Assembly (NCBI GenBank): GCA_964540655.1
Contig: CAZINR010000019.1
Span: 1 to 20,619, forward strand
Length of the DNA: 20,619 nt
DNA from: CAZQBY01 sp964540655
GTDB taxonomy: Archaea; Altiarchaeota; Altiarchaeia; JAFGQM01
Direction of reading: 5' to 3'
Notes under the pieces: generated by a model
What the model was told of the DNA's origin: nothing
What the model saw: only the letters and a program-made list of their open reading frames with translations
The model's database searches: none
Made by a program: the position numbers and the translations under genes
Shown here: positions 1-9,600 of the stretch, piece by piece
Position numbering within the stretch: position 1 is the stretch's first letter
How the letters are laid out: every line of letters starts with the position of its first letter

Positions 1-68
1 TGGTGCAACACCAACCGGACTATGGACTTAAATTCGATTTATGCAACAAAGCACTCCAAAACCCAAAC

Positions 69-78
69 CTTTTTATAC
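69..78 (+). promoter_or_regulatory. TATA box of the thermosome gene
   Basis: The sequence cTTTTTATAC, preceded by an A-rich BRE-like stretch (aaaccc), is a strong archaeal TATA element. Transcription would start near base 100 and leave a leader of about 40 bases. That leader contains AAGGCGAG just before the ATG, a weak Shine-Dalgarno-like match. The 138 bases before the gene hold nothing else I recognise. Confidence 0.7.
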
Positions 79-138
79 ACAGACTAACTAATATTCTCTC
101 GCAAATTAATCCTAAGCAAACCTAAAAAGGCGAGTACA

Positions 139-1797
139 ATGCAAGACAAAATGGCACAACAGCAGATACCGGTGGTGTTGCTCCCCGAGGGTTACACAAG
201 GACCCAGGGACGCGACGCCCAGAGGATGAACATAATGGCCGCCAAGATGGTGGCCGAGGCCGTGAGGACCACTCTCGGCCCGAAGGGGATGGACAAGATG
301 CTCGTGGACGACCTGGGCGACATCGTCATAACCAACGACGGAGCCACAATCGTCGACGAGATGAAGATAGAGCATCCCGCAGCGAAGATGATAGTGGAGG
401 TCGCCAAGACCCAGGACGAGGAAGTGGGCGACGGCACCACCACGGCAGTGATAATCGCAGGCGAGCTGCTCAAGAACGCGGAGAAGCTCCTGGACCAGGG
501 CATACACCCGTCGGTGATTGTCAAGGGCTACAGGATATCGGCGGAGAAATCCATCGAGGTCCTCGAGAAGATAGCCCACAAGGTGACTATCAAAGACACG
601 GAGCTCCTGGCAAAGATAGCTGAGACCGCCATGACCGGCAAGGGCGCGGAGACGCATAAGGAATACTTGGCCCAGCTGGCGGTCAAGGCGGTCAGCCAGG
701 TGTCAGAGACCGAAGGCGGCAAGATAACCATAGACGCCGACAATGTCAAGCTCGAGAAGAAGCAGGGTGCCAGCATCCGCGACACCGAGCTGATAGAAGG
801 CGTGATAATCGACAAGGAAGTGGTGCATGACGGGATGCCGAAGAAAATCAAGAACGCCAAGATAGCGCTAGTCGACTCGGCCCTTGAGGTCAAGGAGACG
901 GAGACGGACGCGGAGATAAGGATAACCTCTCCCGACCAGCTCCAGGCCTTCCTCGACCAGGAGGAGAAGATGCTCAAGAAGATGGTGGACACCATAGTCA
1001 AGAGCGGCGCCAACGTCGTGTTCTGCCAGAAGGGCATCGACGATGTCGCGCAGCATTACCTAGCCAAGAAGGGCGTGATGGCAGCGCGCAGGTGCAAGAA
1101 GTCCGACATGGAGGCTCTTGCCAAGGCGACCGGCGCCAAGGTGGTCACCAGCGTCGAGGATCTAGCGCCCAGCGAGCTCGGTAAGGCGGGCTTTGTCGAG
1201 GAGAGGAAGATATCCGGCGACGAGATGATATTCGTCCAGGAGTGCAAGGACCCGAAGGCTGTCAGCGTGCTGATACGCGGCGGGACCGAGCATGTGGTCG
1301 ACGAAGCCGAGAGGGCGTTCACCGACGCCATAGGAGGCGTGGCGTCCGCAATCGAAGTCGGCAAGATTGTCACGGGCGGAGGGGCCCCAGAGATAGAGGT
1401 GTCAAAAGGCCTGCGCGAGTATGCGGATTCGGTCGGCGGCAGAGAGCAGCTGGCCATAAACGCGTTCGCGGACTCCGTGGAGATAGTTCCCAGGACACTG
1501 GCCGAGAGCGCCGGCATGGACGCCATAGACGTGCTGGTAGAGCTGCGCGCAAAGCACGACTCTTCCGACGGGAAGCAGGTAGGATTCAACGTCCTCGACG
1601 GCAGGGTCGAGAACCTCTGGAAGAACGGCGTAGTCGAGCCGCAGAAGATAAAGACGCAGGCGATTAAATCAGCCGCCGAAGCAGTCGAGCTGATTCTGCG
1701 CATCGACGACGTCATCGCCTCGTCCAGCAAAGGCGGCGGCGGAATGCCGCCCGGAGCCGGAGGGATGCCACCCGGGATGGGCGACATGGAGATGTAG
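139..1797 (+). CDS. thsA: Thermosome subunit (group II chaperonin)
   Basis: This is an ATP-driven cytosolic chaperonin subunit that assembles into double eight- or nine-fold rings and folds proteins inside a lidded cavity. The 552-residue length is normal for the family. Visible motifs are TLGPKGMDKM (45-54), TNDGATI (65-71), the nucleotide-binding GDGTTT (98-103, with the Asp expected to act in ATP hydrolysis) and GGGAPEIE (413-420). The Gly/Met-rich tail (GGMPPGAGGMPPGM) is typical of archaeal subunits. The start at 139 has an AAGGCGAG element at suitable spacing; the ATG at 151 (MAQQQIPV) would give the more canonical N-terminus and cannot be excluded. The gene is monocistronic, with its own TATA box and a T-rich terminator. 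The suffix of the symbol is arbitrary because only one paralogue is in view. Confidence 0.97.
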   Translation: MQDKMAQQQIPVVLLPEGYTRTQGRDAQRMNIMAAKMVAEAVRTTLGPKGMDKMLVDDLGDIVITNDGATIVDEMKIEHPAAKMIVEVAKTQDEEVGDGTTTAVIIAGELLKNAEKLLDQGIHPSVIVKGYRISAEKSIEVLEKIAHKVTIKDTELLAKIAETAMTGKGAETHKEYLAQLAVKAVSQVSETEGGKITIDADNVKLEKKQGASIRDTELIEGVIIDKEVVHDGMPKKIKNAKIALVDSALEVKETETDAEIRITSPDQLQAFLDQEEKMLKKMVDTIVKSGANVVFCQKGIDDVAQHYLAKKGVMAARRCKKSDMEALAKATGAKVVTSVEDLAPSELGKAGFVEERKISGDEMIFVQECKDPKAVSVLIRGGTEHVVDEAERAFTDAIGGVASAIEVGKIVTGGGAPEIEVSKGLREYADSVGGREQLAINAFADSVEIVPRTLAESAGMDAIDVLVELRAKHDSSDGKQVGFNVLDGRVENLWKNGVVEPQKIKTQAIKSAAEAVELILRIDDVIASSSKGGGGMPPGAGGMPPGMGDMEM

Positions 1798-1812
1798 GGC
1801 TAAACCTACTCT

Positions 1813-1846
1813 CCTTTAATTCTTTTTTATTTTCTTATTCTCTTTT
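1813..1846 (+). terminator. T-rich terminator after the thermosome gene
   Basis: Several T runs (for example TTCTTTTTTATTTTC) follow the thermosome stop within 50 bases, with no hairpin. Archaeal RNA polymerase terminates on such U-rich transcripts. The tract faces the + strand only; the convergent gene on the other strand would read it as A-rich. Confidence 0.6.
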
Positions 1847-1853
1847 GGGCCGA

Positions 1854-2012
1854 CTAAAGCAGATTGAGCACCAACTCGAAGACTATGAACGCCACCACTA
1901 TCCCTATGAACACCATGGGCTCTATCTCGATACCCTCTTCCTCGTTGAAGTATCTTATGATGCCCGCCCCTGTGAGGGGGTTCTCCGCCTGAGATCGTTT
2001 GAGTTCTGGCAT
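1854..2012 (-). CDS. secG: Preprotein translocase subunit SecG (Sec61-beta)
   Basis: This gene encodes 52 residues, beginning MPELKRSQAENPLTGAGIIR. It is the small non-essential subunit of the archaeal Sec translocon, a single-pass membrane protein that sits beside SecY and SecE. The signature is clear: a short polar N-terminus, the family motif GAGIIRYFNEEEGIEIEP at residues 15-32, then one C-terminal hydrophobic helix (about 33-52). The length fits the archaeal family, which usually has about 50-60 residues. It lies between the convergent thermosome gene and trpG, with a TATA-like element just after the trpG stop, so it is probably transcribed alone. It is easily missed because of its size. 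Confidence 0.95.
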   Translation of the reverse strand: MPELKRSQAENPLTGAGIIRYFNEEEGIEIEPMVFIGIVVAFIVFELVLNLL

Positions 2013-2044
2013 GTTAAAAAAGAGCGGTTATTTAGAGAAAAGGG

Positions 2045-2053
2045 CTTAAAAAG
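2045..2053 (-). promoter_or_regulatory. Putative TATA box of secG
   Basis: On the minus strand the sequence reads CTTTTTAAG, about 37 bases before the secG ATG and directly after the trpG stop codon. It would give secG its own start independent of trpEG. A second AT-rich stretch closer to the gene (CTAAATAA, near 2028-2035) is an alternative but is nearer to the ATG than usual. Confidence 0.45.
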
Positions 2054-2628
2054 CTACAATTCCAGGAAATTCCTCACAATCTCCCTGCCGTTATCGGTCT
2101 CGACGCTCTCCGGGTGGAACTGGATGCCGTAGAGTGGATACTCCTTATGCTCCACAGCCATTATCTCCTTGTCGTCGTTGCTTATCGCGCAGACCTTGAG
2201 GCAGTCTGGCAGGGTCGCATCGTCTATCACCAGCGAATGATATCTCACGGCTTTGAACGGGTTGGGAATCCCCTCGAAGAGCTTCTCGCAGCAGTGGCTG
2301 ACCACAGACGTTTTCCCATGCCTAAGCGTCTTTGCATGCCTTATCGTCCCGCCGTAGACGTAGCCGATGCACTGGTGGCCGAGGCAGACGCCGAGAACGG
2401 GAATTTTCGGCCCGTACTTTTTGATAACATCGTTCGAGACGCCCGCGTCCTCCGGCCGCCTGGGGCCGGGGGATATGAGAATCTTATCAATCTTCTCTTT
2501 CTTTATGATGGAGTCGATTTCCTTCAAACTGGTGCGGTTGTCCACGACTATGGGTGTCGCCCCCTCCTCGCCTATGTACTGCACCAGGTTGTAGACGAAC
2601 GAGTCTATGTTGTCTATGACCAAGACCT

Positions 2629-2632
<4 letters not shown>
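2054..2632 (-). CDS. trpG: Anthranilate synthase, glutamine amidotransferase component
   Basis: This 192-residue class I glutamine amidotransferase hydrolyses glutamine and passes ammonia to TrpE for anthranilate synthesis, the first committed step of tryptophan biosynthesis. The N-terminal VIDNIDSFVYNLVQY is diagnostic for TrpG/PabA. The catalytic triad is visible: Cys83 in GVCLGHQ (81-87), and His173 and Glu175 in FHPESVET. The oxyanion-strand motif SPGPRRPEDAG is at 54-64. Its ATG overlaps the trpE stop as ATGA, so the two are probably translationally coupled. A dual role with a PabB-like partner for folate or pterin synthesis is possible in principle, but no such partner is in the window. 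Confidence 0.95.
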
Positions 2633-4017
<1,385 letters not shown>

Positions 4018-4040
4018 TATGTCGCTTATTTGACCTCTTG

Positions 4041-4050
4041 ATATTAAAAG
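4041..4050 (-). promoter_or_regulatory. TATA box of trpEG
   Basis: On the minus strand the sequence reads CTTTTAATAT, 24-33 bases before the trpE ATG. At this spacing transcription would begin within a few bases of the start codon. It points away from the lrp promoter, with about 36 bases between the two boxes. Confidence 0.55.
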
Positions 4051-4075
4051 TGGTCCCAGATTCTCTTATTTTCCT

Positions 4076-4087
4076 ATGATATATCAT
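4076..4087. promoter_or_regulatory. Palindromic operator candidate between trpE and lrp
   Basis: ATGATATATCAT is a perfect 12-base palindrome. It touches the TATA box of the Lrp-type gene and lies about 26 bases upstream of the trpE TATA box. Lrp/AsnC dimers bind AT-rich dyads, and autoregulation from a site beside the promoter is common. Binding here is inference. AT-rich self-complementary 12-mers do occur by chance, but this position is suggestive. Confidence 0.4.
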
Positions 4088-4096
4088 TTTTTATAC
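4086..4096 (+). promoter_or_regulatory. TATA box of the Lrp/AsnC gene
   Basis: The sequence ATTTTTTATAC lies about 30 bases before the ATG at 4125, giving a leaderless or very short-leader message. This supports the chosen start and hence the unusually long N-terminal extension of the protein. Confidence 0.65.
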
Positions 4097-4124
4097 CTAT
4101 TAAACTAAAGATTATCAGAAAATA

Positions 4125-4658
4125 ATGGAAAAAGAGCAGGAAAACCTACGGATTGATGGAAAGGGGCCTCTCAACTCGCAAGATGCTTTAACCAGGAAAA
4201 GACCATCTTGCGACGATACCGACCTGGAGATTCTGAGAATCCTGCAGCGGAACTCCCGCACGCCCTTCCTGGAGATTGCGCGCACCATAGGGGTGTCGGG
4301 CGCGACAATCCACGAGCGGGTGAGGAACCTGCGCAATGCGGGTATAATCGAAGGGTTCTCGACCCAACTGAATCTCAAGAAGCTCGGCTACGGCGTCACC
4401 GCCCTGGTCGAGATAACGCTGGAGCACCCAAGCCTGGACCTGAAAAAACTGAAGGAGGGTCTGTTGTCCATACCCGAGATAACGGAAGCCCACAACCTGA
4501 CCGGTGACGCAGACCTCCTTCTCAAAATCAAGACCAAGAGCATCGACGACCTGCGCGAGCTGCTCACCGAGAAGATACAGTACCTGGATGGCGTGAAGCG
4601 CATGAGCACCAGCATCATACTGGATTCGCCCGTGAACCGGGGGACGATTCCACTGTGA
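4125..4658 (+). CDS. Lrp/AsnC-family transcriptional regulator
   Basis: This 177-residue DNA-binding regulator has the two-domain family layout. The N-terminal winged helix-turn-helix covers about residues 32-78, with DTDLEILRILQRNSR, then the recognition region VSGATIHERVRNLRNAGII. It is followed by the RAM ligand-binding and oligomerisation domain, with PEITEAHNLTGDADLLLKI and the closing GVKRMSTSIIL. Before the HTH is a polar extension of about 28 residues that most family members lack; the TATA spacing supports that start. It is divergent from trpEG, so it may sense an amino acid and control tryptophan synthesis, itself, or both. Neither the effector nor the targets can be read from the sequence. 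Confidence 0.93.
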   Translation: MEKEQENLRIDGKGPLNSQDALTRKRPSCDDTDLEILRILQRNSRTPFLEIARTIGVSGATIHERVRNLRNAGIIEGFSTQLNLKKLGYGVTALVEITLEHPSLDLKKLKEGLLSIPEITEAHNLTGDADLLLKIKTKSIDDLRELLTEKIQYLDGVKRMSTSIILDSPVNRGTIPL

Positions 4659-4680
4659 TTCCATGCCATTATCCTGGCTC

Positions 4681-4690
4681 ATTTTTATTC
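4681..4690 (+). promoter_or_regulatory. TATA box of surface cassette 1
   Basis: The sequence ATTTTTATTC is centred about 30 bases before the ATG at 4715. The T run may also help terminate the lrp transcript, which ends 22 bases earlier. Cassettes 2 and 3 carry the same TTTTTAT core. Confidence 0.6.
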
Positions 4691-4714
4691 ACGCCCCCAT
4701 TATTCTAAAGCAAA

Positions 4715-6295
4715 ATGAGGAAGGCTCTGCTGGCGCTCTTAATAGCTTCGATATTAATCCCTCTGTCATCAGCAGAGCTGACGCCTGTCCCTTGTGAGAA
4801 GTGGTACGACTATCCCAACATGGAGATGACGGTAGGAGTTGACTATCCTTCTTATTCCCCCGGCGAGACTGTCGTGACGACGGCGACCGCCGCCAACCCT
4901 AACAGCTTCCCTGTGGTCGAGGGCGCCGTCCGTGCGCAGGTCATCTATTTGGACGGTGAGGAGGAATATATAATAGACGAATTCTATCTTGAAAGGGATT
5001 TGAGCATATTGCCCAACGAGACGATAGAAACGGAAGCAGGATGGCAGCTTCCAAAGAACGCCAAGACCGGGAAGTATCGCATAGCCGTCTTCTTCATATC
5101 CTCCGAGAGCTTCAACCTCGCGGGGGTCAGCTTCCTCAGGCGCGTCTATGGCGCGATGGCCGAGTTCCAGGTCGGGGACGGCGAGGAGCTGCTCCACTTC
5201 GAGACTGGCGCGCTCACTATAAACGGCGACCCGGCTTCCCTCAATGAAGTGGCTATCCCGCATGAGCAGGGCACGGAGGTCACGGTGCGAATACCCATAA
5301 TGAACGAGGGCTCTCCCGCGGACGTCAAAGTCGAATACGAGCTCTACTCCTGGGACGATTTGATGGAATCGGACATAGTCCTCGAGTCCGGGGAAGAGAT
5401 GAAACTGGCTGCCGGAGCCTCGAAAGAGCTCGTCTACACCCTCCCGAGCACGCTGCCTTCCGATGCCTATCTCCTTAAAATCAAGGCCTTCAGCAGAAAG
5501 AACAATGCGATAGTCAAGATACGAATCCCCATATTGGGCAGGAGCATAAAGCTCAACTCCGCCGGACTGGACAAATTCCCTTTAACCGCGGGCGAGCCTG
5601 TGACGCTCTTCCTCTGCGTCTCGAACTCGGCGGAATCGGGCACATACGCCCTCGAGGAGGGCGAGGAGGACACCCACGGATGGATTGAAGACGGTACATT
5701 GACCCTGTCACTCGAATCGGGCGGCCGGATAGTCTTCACGGACTCCGAAGAGGGGCAGGTCATAGGCGGCAACATGATGGGGTACGAGACCACCTTCACA
5801 CCCATTGAGGATTACATGAATCTGAAGCTGAAGGTCGAGGCTTCAGACGGCGGCAAGACCGATGCGGTCGAGATGGAGTACGACTTCGACAAGCTCTTCA
5901 AAGATGTTGGCGTCTCTTTAGAAACCTCAGTCGCCGGACAAAAAGTCACCGCGAGAATCGGACTGGAAAAAGCCGGATATCCTGTCAACGGGCTGGTGAG
6001 CCTCTATGCGAAGGATAGCGGCGGAGCAGTCTCCCATATGGAGATGGGCCTGCCGGTGGAAGGCTCTTACGAGACGTCATTCAGCCTGCCGCCCGGGACC
6101 TATAAAATCAAGGCCGTGGAGATGCAGAGCTGGAACGATGCTGAGGCCGAGGTCACAGTCAAGGCAGCGCCACCCCCTCCGAAGGCGGAAGAGCAACCTG
6201 AAGCCGGGCAGGGCAACATAGTGCTTCCGATAATATTGTTGATATTGATATTCATGGCAATACTTTTCTACGCCTATAGCAAATCCAAAAAATGA
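4715..6295 (+). CDS. Membrane-anchored surface protein P1 (cassette 1)
   Basis: This 526-residue exported protein belongs to no family I can name. It has a Sec signal peptide at 1-20 (cleavage after SSA), an invariant mature N-terminus ELTPVPCEKWYDY with a single Cys, beta-strand-rich regions resembling consecutive Ig-like domains, a Pro/Glu stalk near 485-500, and a transmembrane helix at about 502-521 followed by KSKK. The expected topology is most of the chain outside with a short basic tail inside. It is paralogous to the proteins at 10146 and 14775. Shared blocks include SFNLAGVSFLRR, LYSWDDL, and a GRSIK..G.D.FP...G..V.LF.C.SN.A block. A third domain (about 393-485, DKLFKDVGVSLETSV onward) is shared with P3 but not P2. 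Its stop overlaps the ATG of the Q1 gene as ATGA, implying coupled synthesis of a P-Q pair. Confidence 0.85.
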   Translation: MRKALLALLIASILIPLSSAELTPVPCEKWYDYPNMEMTVGVDYPSYSPGETVVTTATAANPNSFPVVEGAVRAQVIYLDGEEEYIIDEFYLERDLSILPNETIETEAGWQLPKNAKTGKYRIAVFFISSESFNLAGVSFLRRVYGAMAEFQVGDGEELLHFETGALTINGDPASLNEVAIPHEQGTEVTVRIPIMNEGSPADVKVEYELYSWDDLMESDIVLESGEEMKLAAGASKELVYTLPSTLPSDAYLLKIKAFSRKNNAIVKIRIPILGRSIKLNSAGLDKFPLTAGEPVTLFLCVSNSAESGTYALEEGEEDTHGWIEDGTLTLSLESGGRIVFTDSEEGQVIGGNMMGYETTFTPIEDYMNLKLKVEASDGGKTDAVEMEYDFDKLFKDVGVSLETSVAGQKVTARIGLEKAGYPVNGLVSLYAKDSGGAVSHMEMGLPVEGSYETSFSLPPGTYKIKAVEMQSWNDAEAEVTVKAAPPPPKAEEQPEAGQGNIVLPIILLILIFMAILFYAYSKSKK

Positions 6296-6630
6296 GAAAT
6301 ACGATAGGTGTCGGGATGATCCTTCTCTTGCTGGCAGTCCTGACCGGACCGTCCCATGCGATGACCTGGAGTCAGGGGACGCATTGGATATACTCCTGCC
6401 CGGGGAGTGGAATGGCGTCCCAATATGAATCCTATTATTCTATTACCGGAAGCGTAAGTCTTGCACCTACTCTAACTATAACTCCGGGGCCCAACAGCCA
6501 GCGGACCAGGCAATACGTTATCCCTCCCAACACCGAAGAGACGGTATGTCTCGACGATATGGCTGATTTCACAGACTCCTATGGCGGTGATTGGGTAGTT
6601 AGGAGCGGCTGGGGAGATACCCCCCGATAG
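6292..6630 (+). CDS. Secreted Cys/Asp-rich protein Q1, N-terminal fragment
   Basis: The reading frame encodes 112 residues: a signal peptide (about 1-23, ending SHA) and the start of a Q-type N-terminal domain with TPGPNSQRTRQY and VCLDD. It stops at TAG 6628-6630, immediately after a run of six C (6620-6625). The homologous protein at 16369 has PGPNSQRTRPY and continues as DTPPIDF; here the 0 frame reads DTPR-stop, whereas the -1 frame reads on as PPIEFVGSLGTYC. This is therefore the front of one longer gene continuing to 10094, broken by one missing C or read through by frameshifting. The joined product would have 1267 residues. It overlaps P1 as ATGA. Confidence 0.8.
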   Translation: MRNTIGVGMILLLLAVLTGPSHAMTWSQGTHWIYSCPGSGMASQYESYYSITGSVSLAPTLTITPGPNSQRTRQYVIPPNTEETVCLDDMADFTDSYGGDWVVRSGWGDTPR

Positions 6631-9600
6631 AGTTTGTCGGCTCACTCGGAACGTATTGCAATGGACAGTCTAGAATCTGGGAAGAAGGCGGCACACAACC
6701 TGCGAGAAGTGAACTTTCCCTAGTCTTTGGCGTGACATGCGTTCCCAACGACCCGGATGTCACATATAATAGAAGGCCCTCTCCTACATCATTCACCTTC
6801 TCTCGGGAGGGGGACGCTGATTTAAGGTATGGGCGGGAATTCGAATGTAATCTGGATGGAGGGATATGGGACGGCAGGGCTTTACAGGCTTCCTTGGCCA
6901 CCGAACTCTCAAATAGGCGTGTAACAGCTCTCTTGCCGACGGACTCCAAGATATATCGGAGTGATTCAGAGTATTTCTACTATCCACTTGAGGTACTAGC
7001 CCCACTTTCCGGCATCCTGGACTATTTAGTCGCATTGGATAGGGACGAAGTTCAGGCGGGGCAGAGCTTCATAGCTACGATTGCCCTTACTAATCGGGTG
7101 GGCTTTGACATCAACCTGCGGGACTTCTCCATCTCCGGTGACAGGGTGGCCGGCCGCAGCATATGTGGATTCTCCCAGACGCCTTCCCGAGTTAGAGCTG
7201 GAAGAAGCGCCGACATAATCTTGACATGTACAGTCCCATCGGGCGCCCAGCCGCAGACGATAAGCGGAATCGAGGTCTTCTTCACGACCGACAGACAGCA
7301 CCCCTGCAGTGACGACGGGAGCATGACGATCCCGATACCATCAGTCGACGTGGTACTGCCCCCCCAACCTTCCTGCACCAACGGCGCGGACGACGACGGC
7401 GACGACAAGGTGGATTGCCTGGACGATGACGGCCCGGAGAACTGCTGCTCCGACCCGGCTTGCCCGTATGACGATAACAGCAACAGTGAGGGTGCAAACG
7501 GCAAGATATGCTGCGACGACGGGGAGGACAACGACGGTGACGATCTTGTCGATGCGGATGACTCGGACTGTCAAGTGGCGCCTACAGAGCGCTGTGACAA
7601 CAACCTAGACGATGACGGCGATGGCAAAATAGACTGCGACGACGAGGACTGCTGCCAGGACACTCGCTCCTGCCCGATGTACCTCACTAACGAGGGAGCC
7701 AATAATCACCTCTGCTGCCACAATGGATGGGATGAAGACCGTGACGGCGACATCGACATGGACGATTTGGACTGCCGTGCCCCCTGGGTACACCCTTGTG
7801 TGAACAGAATGGATGACGATGCAGATAGGATGGTGGACTGCCTGGACTTCGCAGGAGGCTGGGAGGTCTGCTGCTCTTACCCGGCCTGCCCCTATGACGA
7901 CACTCCCAACAGTGAAGGAGCCAACGACAGAAGATGCTGCCGCAATGGCCTTGACGATGACGGAGACGGATTGACGGACCGTGAAGACCCGGATTGCCTT
8001 GTGGAGAACTGCGAGAACGGCATAGATGACGACGGCGACTGCTGGGCACTGAATGGTGGAATGGGCGAAGACACCAACGGTGACGGCACAGTCTGCGGGA
8101 CCGGCGACAGGAACGTGGACTGCCTGGACACCTACTGCTGCGCATTCTCGCGATGCCCGTACAGGACAAACGAGGGCGCCAATGATAAGCTCTGCTGCTC
8201 TAATAGGTTGGACGAGGATCGAGATTCGAAGATTGACATGGCTGACGAGCAGTGTTTCTTTGCGCCCGAGACCTGTGACGACTCATTCGATAATGATTTA
8301 GACGGCTTGACGGACTGCGACGACCCGGACTGCTGCATGGACCCGGTTGCTTGCCCCGCCTATGCGATCAATGAAGGGGCCAATTCAGGCACTTGCTGCG
8401 CGAATGCCCTGGACGAGGATGGCGATGCCCTCATAGATTGCCTCGACGACGACTGCTGCCCGGCCGCGCTCGCATGCCCCGTTTACACTACAAACGAAGG
8501 CGCAAATGGCAAAATCTGCTGCAGCAACACCCTGGACGAGGACATGGACACCCTCACAGACTTGGCCGACCCAGACTGCATAATCGCCGAAATCTGCAAT
8601 GACTCAATAGACAACGACATGGACGGCCTCGTAGACTGTAACGACCCAGACTGCTGCATGGACGAAGCCTGCCCTATGTACGCCACAGACGAGGGCGCCA
8701 ACAGCTACCTCTGCTGCGACAACACCCTGGACGAGGACAACGACTCCCTCACCGACTGTTTCGACGACGACTGCTGCCCGGCTCCCGTTTGCCCATACGA
8801 CGACAACACCAGCAGCGAAGCCCTTAACGGCCGGCTGTGCTGCTTCAACCTCCTGGACGAGGACAATGACATGCTAACAGACCTGGCCGACCCCGATTGC
8901 CAGGTCACAGAGATCTGCGACAACGGCCTTGACGACGACGGAGACTCACTCATCGACTGCGACGACCCGGACTGCTGCATGGACCCGGTTGCTTGCCCCG
9001 ATTACGCTACAAACGAAGGCGCCAATAATTTCCTCTGCTGCGACAACGGCCTGGACGAGGATGGCGGGGCCGCGGACTGCCAGGACACCGACTGCTGCCC
9101 GGCCGCGAACTGCCCCTACGACGACGACCCAAGCAGCGAGGGGGCCAACGGCAAACTCTGTTGCGGCGACGGCTTGGACAACGACGGCGACGGCCTGACC
9201 GACAACCAAGACCCCGACTGCTATGGCGAGCCCTCCGAGGCGACCTGCGACGACGGACTGGACAACGACGCCGACGGCTTCACAGATTGCGACGATTCCG
9301 ACTGCTGCACAGACCCGGTCTGCCCCTACGACGACGACCCAAACAGTGAGGGCCTCAACTCCATGCTCTGCTGCTCCAACAGCGAGGACGACGATGGTGA
9401 CGGCCTCACCGACGAGGACGACCCCGACTGTGTCAGCTACGACGGCTCCTTCAACGACATGGTCAAGCAGGGCGAGATACGCACCTTCAGCGTCGAGTTC
9501 AAGGACAACTCGACAGTGGCAGGCGCCACCGGCATCGAGTGGGACTTCAGTATTAGCGACTCCGACTACGACGGCACCCCCTGCCTCATCCGCAGGACGT

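Noticed and set aside
1..13. Perfect small inverted repeat TGGTG-CAA-CACCA at the window edge
   Set aside because: A 5-base stem with a 3-base loop is short and there is no neighbouring gene in view to relate it to; no tRNA could be folded around it by eye.
1845..2132. A 95-codon + strand reading frame between the thermosome and trpG genes
   Set aside because: It is the antisense shadow of secG and the 3' end of trpG; the minus strand here encodes a clear Sec61-beta.
7374..9431. Possible CRISPR or non-coding tandem repeat
   Set aside because: The repeats are in frame, degenerate at synonymous sites and encode conserved residues; there are no uniform short repeats with unique spacers and no cas genes.
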